From the NCBI GenBank assembly GCA_964036195.1, contig OZ038454.1:29560315-29624314 (forward strand): a stretch of 64,000 nt of DNA, written 5' to 3'. Of the stretch, positions 54,968 through 64,000 are shown one piece after another. The number at the start of each line of letters is the position of its first letter. The first letter of the stretch is position 1. The DNA is from Sphaerolaimus hirsutus (lineage: Eukaryota > Nematoda > Chromadorea > Monhysterida > Sphaerolaimidae). The position numbers and the translations under genes were made by a program. The notes beneath the pieces are model-generated. The model did not search any database. It was not told the DNA's origin and saw nothing but the letters and a program-made list of their open reading frames with translations.

Positions 54968-55743
54968 CCCGTATTCCCTCGAAATACCCCCCGACTGGAA
55001 TAAGGTACATTATGTATGCAAGGTACATGATGTATTAATTGATGCCAATATGCATCGCAGCTACACATAAGACTAGTTTGCGCTACCATCTACGTTGATA
55101 CCGTGTTACCTCCAATATAAGGCATCCCTCTAATATAAGGTACCCTCTGATATAAGGTATACCTTTAGGCAATTTTGAACGCAACGAAATAAATATAAGG
55201 TACCCTGTAATATAAGGCATACCTCTAATAAGGCACAGCTGGCTGCGTGCCAAAACACGCAAAATAATAAAAACGGTTGCTAAACATGACGGAAAATGAT
55301 GAAAATGGTGCCGAAGGGCACTGCGATGACTCTTCGTCGACTTCCGCCGCTGAAAAGTGTGTCAGTTTACGGTGGCACAATTCACTCGAAGAGAAACTTT
55401 GAATTGTTGACCAGACGAAAATCTGGCGAAAAAAATTGAAGGTACCCTCTAATATGAGGTACCCTCTAATACAAGGTATGATTTTTGGCTCTAAAAATCT
55501 GACGAAAACAATATAAGGTATACCTTATATTAGAGGTAATACGGTATGTGTAAATATAGCCTGTTTTATCACATTTATTTCCAGTTTTGAGTATGTAAAA
55601 CCTCATCTTTACTGTGACACATCTCGAAAATTTCTGAGGAAAAAATAAAAACCGCTCGAATAAGCCCCCCTCGCAAAACGCCCCTCAAAATTTTCACTCT
55701 GAAAAAATAAACCCCCTGTGGATATTTCGAGGAAATACGGTAC
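54968..55743. mobile_element. CCCGTATTCCCTCG element with nested relative
   Basis: Ends CCCGTATTCCCTCGAAATAC and ATTTCGAGGAAATACGGTA. It is split by 55099-55546. Confidence 0.75.
55099..55546. mobile_element. TACCGTGTTACCTCC element with ATATAAGG arrays
   Basis: Ends TACCGTGTTACCTCCAATAT and ATTAGAGGTAATACGGTA. Reiterated CTAATATAAGGTACCCT at both ends; same terminal logic as the C-run elements but a different inner motif. Confidence 0.87.
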
Positions 55744-56491
55744 TTTTATATACATATATAGGTATATACACCAACGCAAGCTGATAAAAATATTTTACCT
55801 TTGTTTATAGGATAAATATTAATACTGCTCAAGTAGTGCGTTGCTAATGTGCGGTGAAGCGGTGCACTCTTTCGGAAACATCAGGATCTCAAACATCAAA
55901 CATAACATACCTAAGTTTTATCCCGGTAATTATCTACTCAAAATCAAAGTAAAATAACCTGAGTGCTTTCTATGTAGCTGTATGGTTTAGTTAGCACTTC
56001 CCACAGTTTGCAAGGGTTAATATTTTTTAAATAGTGAGTCGATGTATTTTATCATAAAATGAGATGAAAAAGTTTAAGGTTTCTACATGTTCCAAGAAAT
56101 TACTTAATAAACAAAGTTATGTTTTCATATCGCATAAAATTACTACATTTATTGGACACATCAGATAAACCATGCAATAATTTACATAAAATAAAACATT
56201 TTCAATAACTGGGACAAAACTTATTAAAGCATCTAATAAGCCCCTTAGCCACCTTACGTCTGGATCCATGAAAATATTAATTAGTGTTAAACATGCTGAA
56301 GGTAAAATCATGATAATTAGACTGTGTATCACCCAAGTCCAGACCCCTCACTTCTCTCAAATGTATTCGTGACTTGATAATGGAACAACATTTAAGGTGT
56401 CCAGCATAGCTATGACGATTCAATCAATTTATTCAATTCTCACATGACAACCACAGTTGTTAAGGTGTATTTACATTTACTCAAAATTACA
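55744..56491. other. Non-coding stretch, no gene seen
   Basis: AT-rich. The open frame 56117-56332 (minus) has hydrophobic runs but no recognised family and no neighbouring exon. Confidence 0.4.
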
Positions 56492-57010
56492 TACCGTATT
56501 TCCTCAAAATACCCCCAGGGGGTTTATTTTTTCAGAGTGAGTATTTTGAGGGGGGTTAAACGAGGGGGGCATTTCGAGGAAGGGGGGTTATTATTTCGCC
56601 AGATTTTTTTTGAAATCCCAGTACTAAATTGGTGTCTGTAACATACACAGACGTCAAAGAATGCAACAAAAACCGCTATCTATAAGACTTTATAGGCTTT
56701 TATATGTATGTAGACGGTATAAACCCTCTTCTAACATAACACAGTCATTGTTTTTCATGTGTGTTGTACGTTTACCGGTCACAAACAGTAGCTTTTGTCA
56801 TTTACGTTCTCTATAAACTATATTTGGGGGGGGTATTTCGAGGGGGGGGGGGTTATAAACTCATAGTGTCCATTTTGAGGGGGGTATTTCGAGGGGGGGG
56901 GGGTTATAAACTCATAGTGTCCATTTTGAGGGGGTATTTCGACGGGGGGGGGGGTTTCGAGGGGGGATATCGAGGATTTCGAGGGGGGGGGATATCAAGG
57001 AAATACGGTA
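56492..57010. mobile_element. TACCGTATTTCCTC element with G-run tandem units
   Basis: Ends TACCGTATTTCCTCAAAATA and ATCAAGGAAATACGGTA. Three internal GGGGTATTTCGAGGGG-TTATAAACTCATAGTGTCCA units, resembling 16448-16771. Confidence 0.85.
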
Positions 57011-57414
57011 TACTCGACTACTGGGTAAATGCATACACATTTGCGTACTTTTGAAAAGTATTTACACGTGTACAGAAAATGTATTTTTTGTTGCTAAAGT
57101 AAAGAAACCTTGTAGAAATTATATCATTTTCCTATTAAAATGCTAAATAATCACAAAAAAAGATGTCTGTTATGTCTTCCAGTGTAAAAATCGATCCGAC
57201 AAGTATTAGTTTTTACATTTTCCATGAAAGTACCCACTTTACATACTCAAACTCTGAAGAAAGGTACTCGCTTATACATTTTTCCGGTGGAAAAGGTACT
57301 CAATTTCACATCTCCTGGAAAAAGTATTTTACTCACATTTACTAATGAGTACAGGTAAAAAATATAGTTGACATTTTCTGTACCCAGATATGAGTAAAAA
57401 AAGTATTTTACATA

Positions 57415-57560
57415 TACCGATTTCCTCGAAATACCCCCAGGGGGTTTAATTTTTTCAGAGAGGAAATTTTGAGGGGGGTATTGCGAGGGGGGGCTTATTC
57501 GAGGGGGAGTATTATTTCGATAGAAATTTTCATGAATATCTTAGTAAAGAGTACTCTTTT
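57415..57560. mobile_element. TACCGATTTCCTCG element, partial
   Basis: Left end TACCGATTTCCTCGAAATAC with G-run blocks. No matching right end before the gap. Confidence 0.65.
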
Positions 57561-57779
57561 TTCATACCTAAAACCGGTAAAAACGTAAGAAAATAGTATA
57601 TATTGGAACATATCGGGTATATAGACGTACCTACATCTGTATACCATATACTCCGGTTACTTTACAACCCTGCACGCGTGGTTCCCGCTGGAAGTGTGCC
57701 AACGATGGTTAACGCGTCCGAGTTTCATAAAAAGATGACCAAAATTGATTGTTGTTATAATGTTATTCATTAACATATT

Positions 57780-57979
57780 NNNNNNNNNNNNNNNNNNNNN
57801 NNNNNNNNNNNNNNNNNNNNNNNNNNNNNNNNNNNNNNNNNNNNNNNNNNNNNNNNNNNNNNNNNNNNNNNNNNNNNNNNNNNNNNNNNNNNNNNNNNNN
57901 NNNNNNNNNNNNNNNNNNNNNNNNNNNNNNNNNNNNNNNNNNNNNNNNNNNNNNNNNNNNNNNNNNNNNNNNNNNNNNN
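57780..57979. other. Assembly gap (200 N)
   Basis: Exactly 200 N, so probably a placeholder of arbitrary size. The left flank is the inverse of 32300-32430 and the right flank matches 22212 onward; the missing sequence is probably repeat. Confidence 0.99.
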
Positions 57980-60037
57980 TGAAAGTTCAAAGTGCTCTAA
58001 CTATTGATTGGAGAAAGATATCGAACTCATTTTTGTTTTATATTAATCATCGTTGTCTAAAGTATATGATTGCATGTTCAAAAAAAAATTTTTTCTGTTC
58101 AAAATTCGGGTCAACTCGGCATACGGAATTTACACATCACTAATCCGATTGCAAAAATGGAATCTTCAGGTTGTCCCGATCATTTTAAGTGTCGAATGAT
58201 CCAAATTGATGTTCTGATGTCAAAATGTCGCTAATTTCTCACTAAAAATACTATGTTCAAATGAAAATTGAAAGTTTGACGAAAAGAATAGAACGGCAGC
58301 CTCCAATAGAACGGCAGGTAAAAAAGTTGACGAAAAAAATAGAACGGCGCCCTTCTATTGGAAGAAATACGGTAATGGGCGGCGCGGCAGCACTAAATCA
58401 TCATTGTGGCTAGCTATCGAATATGCGCGCGGCCACTGATTCGCAATGGCACTCAGTCACGGTGAAAATGTTGAAACCTGAACTGGAACTGCACGAACCC
58501 AATAGATTTGGTCAGTTGTGACTTGTGGGAGCTACTGTATCTGGTTTTAGAAACTGTATTTTGAACTGTAACTAGGTACATATTTGTTTTTGGCTATTTC
58601 GCTTTTGTAAGAGTGTCGCGGATGTTGATTTTACAGGGTATGACACGATCAGCTATACTTAATGAACTTCACGTAACTTTGAGATATGCTTTCAAAAAAT
58701 TCGGTAACCCACAACAGTTTTCTATAGTTTTTGCTGAACGATGACGTTTAATAAACACCCCTACACCTATAGCAGACAATGAAGGTTAAAATAAATCTAT
58801 AGTAATGTAAATAACACAAAAGCATTCCTACATTTTCACATCGTTGCCAATGGAAGAAAAGAAGATCTGGTTAAGGCAGCTTCAGCTAGATCTCAAATAT
58901 ATAATACCTATGTATTTACATTTATACATGCATCTGACTGGAAGAAAAGCCACATGCAAATGCGCAGGCTGATGCACACAAACCAAGTGTTACATTTCAC
59001 ATACAAGCTCATATTACATACTCGCTCACACTATGTCTTGCTAGTTGCTATACACGCTCGTGTGCACAGATAACTACGCTTTTTTAACATTTTACTAGAG
59101 GCCAGTTCTGCAAGTGGTAAAGTGAAGAACAAAAACTGATGAGTAATGTAAATGCAAGTAAAAGTAAAGTAGAGTAAAACCCCCTGCGTGATACACATCA
59201 ATTCAGGCAGTGTCATGTTATGGCAATGCATGTGTCTGCATAATGTGCAATGTGCATACATACACAGCAGATAATGTGTGTGGTAAGTGCCCTAAAGTGG
59301 TCTGAAGTGCCCCCCCCCATGTTCACACTTCAACGCCTGATCACGCCTGATCAGAGATGGAATGCACTTCACAGAAACTTCATGGATTTCTTTACTAAAT
59401 TGTTTATGTTTAAAATGCTTGGAAATTTTGTGAAGTGTGTTGAAGTGTCTCATGAAGACACTCCACTCAGCAGATCACCAGTACCGTTTTGCCGTTATAG
59501 GAGTGTTTGTGTAACTGTTTAAATAAAATAAAAAATTTCATCATATTCATGAAATGTTTCACTAAAGTTTTATCATTCAAAAATATTCTTTCAAATCACA
59601 AATTAATTAAGTGATGAAGCAAAAGTATGTGCTATGTGCAGAACAATAAAAATACATAGTAAACAATTCAAATCATTCAAAAATACAATCAATTAAACAT
59701 TATCCCATGAAATTCTCAAAAATTGAATCAAATCTCAGGAAAATAAGAGAAAATACAAAAAATACAAGAGTTGTCAGTTTTGAAAATAAAAAAATTTCCA
59801 GCATTTTTGGAATACAATGTGTACTCACACTTGTATGTGTAGAGCACAGGCTTCCCTGGGCATGTGTGGAGAGACAAACTGTAACCTGGGCAAAGTGCCA
59901 TATGGGCTTGTATGTTATGTGGGATTCACCCACACAAATCCATACTCACAGCGCAGAAGTCATTTGATTGCATTTTCTGCCAAAACACCGCCCCTGTTTC
60001 CATCTGTTTTAGAGAAGATGCGTAAAATGAGCAGTGC

Positions 60038-60483
60038 CAGGGACGTATCCAGGATTTTTGAGCGGGGGGGGGCTGCTTGTTTACGGGGGCCGGCGAACGG
60101 GGGGGGCTCAGCCCCCCCCCCTAAAATTTTTCCCTATATAGGGACGGAAAGGCGTTTTGGCGCTAGCGCCATACATAGGCGCCATGCCATGGCGCCATTG
60201 GCGTTGGCGCCAGCACCAGGAACCGCTTTATATGTATGTAAATATGCATACATATACAGCGAAACTCGCAAAAAATGTGTTCATTTTCAACGATTTTGGT
60301 CTAAAGGGACCGATCCGTTGAAAATACCATGTGCGGAGAAGCAATTGCGCGCCAGCGCGCAAAAATTTTCAGAAACATCGAAAAATATATAGGAAAAGTT
60401 GGATTTTCCGGGACGTTTTAGGTCTCACCCCGGGAAGGGGGGGGGCTGCAGCCCCCCCCCGCCCCCCCCTGGATACGTCCTTG
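60038..60483. mobile_element. CAGGGACGTATCCAGG hAT-like element, copy-2-specific
   Basis: Ends CAGGGACGTATCCAGG and CCTGGATACGTCCTTG. Perfect TSD AGCAGTGC at 60030-60037 and 60484-60491. The empty site is preserved in copy 1 near 27910. Confidence 0.95.
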
Positions 60484-60955
60484 AGCAGTGCATATAAATA
60501 TTTTTTATGTATTCAGTTATTCAAATATGTACAAAATACTTTTAGCGCAATGTTTCTCATTATTCAAATATTTTTCAAATCCAATTATACTAAAAGCAAC
60601 ACAGTAAATAACAGTGCACTGAACATTGAAACATATTAAAATGTAGATATTTACATTCAGCCTTTTTGCAGTTGGATACCCCTTCAACAAGATTTTAGAT
60701 TGTCATAATGCAGAGTTTGTAAACTACTGTTGACGGATATCAAAAATAATTCATTCTGGTAAACTCAAATGTGTTCACAACAGTTTTTGAAATTTGGGAT
60801 GTCAGCCAGTGTGCGTAGACACAAAGATGCTTTAATAGTGGGAAGTAAATATGCTTCCACGGTGATTAGAAAAATTGACGCCATTAAAAGCCAAACGGTA
60901 ATTGTGAACTTTTTGCATGCAGCACAGTATTTAATAAGCGCAGTCTCAAATTAAG

Positions 60956-61256
60956 TACTGTATTTGCTCGACTAATCCCCTGGGGAATTATTATTTCATT
61001 AAATTTTTTTGAAGGGGGAATTATTCAAGAGGGGGGGGGGAATTATTATTCAATCACAAAATTCAAGCATGTTTTATCAACTCATTCCACAAACAGTGCT
61101 TTATTAACACAATAACATGCTGTTTTTGTTCAAATAAGACATTACAAATTTATCATATGCTCTAAGGGGGAATTATTCAAGGAGGGAATTATTAATTCCT
61201 CACTCATTATACAGGGGGCATATATTCGAGGTTTTGTTCCTGGTATGGTATGGTAT
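60956..61256. mobile_element. TACCGTATT-family element, duplicate of 28384-28678
   Basis: Ends TACTGTATTTGCTCGACTAA and a decayed GGTATGGTA. Internal AATTATTCAAG blocks. Confidence 0.75.
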
Positions 61257-61359
61257 CTTTGCATGCAAATGTCTAAAAACAACAGTGGCAGAATTCTCCT
61301 CAATGACCAATTCTAGGTAATAGAAAACACAAATGCATGCACACCGGTGGAATAGGCAC

Positions 61360-62036
61360 TAGGGTTGGCCGATGTTTTTTTAAAAACGTTTTATTTTGAA
61401 AAAACGTTGTTTTTTTAAAAACACGAGGTCCGAAACGCTTTTTTTATAACATCGGCCGAAATTTTTAATACTAAGCACTAGGTATTTTGCAAAATTTTTG
61501 CGCGCAAGCGCGCAATTTCACACGTAAATAGACATTGGTGGTTGTTTTCATTGGTTTTGTGGCATTTTTAGTATCAAAGCACCCATTTCTATGTGCTACC
61601 ATGGGTTAATAAGCCGTCATATGTTGCTGTAGTATATAATATTGAGGTAATGTGCTTCCATGTACCTCCACAGTGTGTAACTTCACTCCCACAGTAACAA
61701 CCTCCTTTTATAACCTTGATTGATACCTATTCCGTGCCAAACTTCACTTGAAGTCACGAACATTATACTATAAGGCGATATACGAACGATATGTCGACGA
61801 AAAATGGACATTTTTGACACAAATCACCACTTATAATGCTATCCCATGGCTCCACAGACATTATATGGTCATGTATAACATCACAGAGTATTGTCACTTG
61901 TCTGATATACCTATATATGTTGACCCAGGAACATATATGGGAGCCTTTTAAAAAAACGTATAAAAGAACGTTTTTAATTAAAAAAACGTTGTTTTTTTCA
62001 AAACATGGCGTAAAAAACGTTTTTTGTCCAACCCTA
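61360..62036. mobile_element. TAGGGTTGG hAT-like element, duplicate of 28783-29491
   Basis: Ends TAGGGTTGGCCGATGTTTTT and TTTTTGTCCAACCCTA. Same TSD ATAGGCAC as its partner. Confidence 0.92.
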
Positions 62037-62115
62037 ATAGGCACACTAGTTTTGTGTATGGAAGGCACATAAATGTGTATATTTATATGTTGACTTTGTG
62101 TGGAGTAGGTAGATT

Positions 62116-62334
62116 GGGCCCACACACGCTAGTTGACATCGCAAGTTCGTGTCAACTCAATCACAGCTAAATAACACAACAAAAATTAAAGCATCACACA
62201 AAACAGAAACATTGAAAATGTGACTGACATTATGTAAAATTTAATATGCTCTATCAGATAGGAAAGTTGTAATCACACAATTCACTAAAATTAAGTTGAC
62301 ACGAATTCAGTTGACATGCAACGTGCGTGGCGCC
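62116..62334. mobile_element. GGGCCCACAC TIR element, duplicate of 29570-29788
   Basis: Ends GGGCCCACACACGCTAGTTG and CAACGTGCGTGGCGCC. Confidence 0.82.
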
Positions 62335-63212
62335 AATGCAACGATGGCAAACGAAAATCCAAAAGCGTTTTTGAATTTTCGAATTTTCTTAAATTTTTCG
62401 AATTCTTCATTACCCTTAGCAAAACACTAAAACATTCTGGTATTTTTTGTAAAAATGCATATTTCAAGTGATAATCACGTCAATTTCCCATAGATCCCCA
62501 TAGAATCCCTTACTAAAATGGACACGCAGTAACCGATGGCAAAAATTCTTGAAAATGACAACATTAAAACTTGATTACAACGATATTTTACGAGCTAATT
62601 TTTGGGGGCGGGGTCATTTTACAAAAGAATTCAAACGATTCAAACAAAAAAATAAAAACACTTTCCCATCGCCGCAGTATGGCAGCATTTGCGGTCGCAG
62701 TAATGCAGCAAGGTTTGCGGGCTTATCTGGGTAGAAATTTGACACTGCCAAACGATTTGAAGCGTGGATTTGGAGTTAAACCGAAAAGAAAACGGTGCAT
62801 CGGTGCTACCGTAACGTGGAAAATAAAAGCCCGCCCCCGAGTTTACAAAAATGATCAGGTTCTCCCGATCTCCCGCCTTATAAGAAATTTTACCGCGATG
62901 CGCGTAAACAAGATAATTGCAATGCTTTCAGTTGTTAATCGCGGGAAATGGATACAACTCGTAAAACGGTCCATTGGCTTGAGTATGGCGGGATTTCCCG
63001 TTTACCCATAAATGAACCACTGACCGTACCGCATGGGTTTTGAAGATTTGGACCCCCGGGGGTTTATATGAGTCAGTCTACGAGTCAGTAGCCAAAAGTT
63101 GGACACATCAAAAAAAATTTATTTCCTTAAAGTGTTGCTTGTATAACACTGATAAAAAAATGATACTTCATTTTTTCTGTTTCCTCTTATATATAGCAAA
63201 ATTGAGCATTTT

Positions 63213-64000
63213 AGCATGGAATGGTGACATGAGGTGATCGCATCAAGACTGAGGCCAAAACTAAGGAGACGTAATGGCTATATTTTATACCGTTGCGTAG
63301 CTGAGAACACCCTCTTTCAGAATCCACAGCCTCCCCAGAAGCTCGCGTTAGCATATTAATACCTAAGATTTCAAAACGTGCTGCGCGCACTACTCTTGGG
63401 TGATCACATCTCATGTGAGGCCGGAACTAAGGAGACGTAACGGCTATATTTTATACTGTTGCGAAGCTGAGAACATCCCCTTTCAGAATCCACAGCCTCC
63501 CCAGAGGCTCGCGTTAGCATTTTTATACCTAAGATTTCAAAACGTGTTGTGCGCACTACTCTTGGGTGATCACATCGCATGTGAGGTCAGAACCAGGAAA
63601 AACTAAATGCTGTGGTCTATACCATTGGAAAGCTGAGAAAATTCTCTTTCAGAATCTACCACTCTCAAGAAGGTTCACGGTCACGATTTTATACCTAAGA
63701 TTTCAAAACGTGCTGCATGCACTACTCTTGGGTGATCGCATCTCATGTGAGGCCGGAACTAAGGAGATGTAACGGCTATATTTTGTACCGTTGCGAAGCT
63801 GAGAACATCCCCTTTCAGAATCCACAGCCTCCCCAGAGGCTTGTGTTAGCATTTTTATACCTAAGTATTCAAAACGTGCTGTGTGGCCTAATCGAGGGTC
63901 GATAGCATCACATGTGAGGTCGGAACCAGGAAAAACTAAATGCTGTGGTCTATACCATTGGAAAGCTGAGAAAATTCTCGTTCAGAATCTACCACTCTCA
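63213..64000. repeat. 166-bp satellite array, running off the window
   Basis: Monomer starts (GATCACATCTCATGTGAGGC or similar) fall at 63236, 63402, 63568, 63734 and 63901. Type A monomers contain AACTAAGGAGACGTAACGGC; type B contain CCAGGAAAAACTAAATGCTG. The order is A-A-B-A-B. Confidence 0.92.

Larger units (their letters stand above)
57980..63068. repeat. Large duplicated segment, copy 2
   Basis: Matches 22212-22430 followed directly by 26041-31135, without the 3.6-kb insertion. No gene recognised in it. Confidence 0.88.

Noticed and set aside
56117..56332. Hydrophobic 71-codon frame as a small membrane protein
   Set aside because: AT-rich, no neighbouring exon, no recognisable family; hydrophobic residues are expected from T-rich codons.

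Overview
The window is eukaryotic, almost certainly metazoan, repeat-dense and mostly AT-rich. One protein-coding gene can be reconstructed: a 12-exon minus-strand orthologue of KLHDC10 (Drosophila slim), a kelch-repeat protein, running from a start codon at 53495 to a stop at 35324. All 12 exons keep the reading frame across canonical GT-AG junctions, and the conceptual product is about 563 residues. The exons are GC-rich and short (23 to 403 nt); the introns are long and filled with mobile DNA. Two identical tRNA-like genes (best read as Arg-UCU) lie 308 bp apart inside the last KLHDC10 intron on the opposite strand. The only other recognisable coding trace is a decayed BEL/Pao reverse-transcriptase fragment at 18257-19198. 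I cannot name the species. The gene, the retroelement type and the abundance of non-autonomous DNA transposons suit a marine invertebrate; a tunicate is a guess.

Layout. 1-6400: small terminal-inverted-repeat (TIR) elements (a TATACTCGGCGG family, a TACCGTATT family with C-run arrays, a mariner-like hairpin). 6400-15000: stacked hAT-like elements, a 716-bp palindrome, and one 4.8-kb hAT-like element carrying about 1.8 kb of roughly 120-bp satellite plus two minisatellites. 15000-22400: more TACCGTATT elements and a four-deep nest of transposons, each with its own TIRs and most with intact 8-bp target-site duplications (TSDs). 22431-26040: a 3.6-kb non-coding TIR element that split an older repeat; the unsplit copy is at 58190. 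21.7-31.1 kb is duplicated at 58.0-63.1 kb, with different later insertions in each copy. 31.1-35.1 kb: further TIR elements. 35.3-53.5 kb: KLHDC10 with its repeat-filled introns. 53.6-58 kb: hAT-like and TACCGTATT elements, ending in a 200-N assembly gap. 63.2 kb to the end: a 166-bp satellite with two monomer types.

Main observation. A palindromic element family begins near CTGG.GGCA.TCCC and reads inward as CCTGTAAAATGTCAAATG; its far end is the inverse (CATTTGACATTTTACAGGG). Its ends therefore supply a GT splice donor and an AG splice acceptor. Copies occur outside genes, and KLHDC10 introns 1 and 9 are bounded by it, with traces in introns 3, 5 and 10. I read these as introner-like elements. 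In intron 9 the TIR extends into both flanking exons and appears to encode about 12 residues that other KLHDC10 proteins lack. A second theme is a set of hAT-like families (ends YAGGG...CCCTR, 8-bp TSD), several of which carry their own subterminal short-motif array (ATCCCG, ATATCGA, TTTCCG, ACTCG, ACACAGAA).
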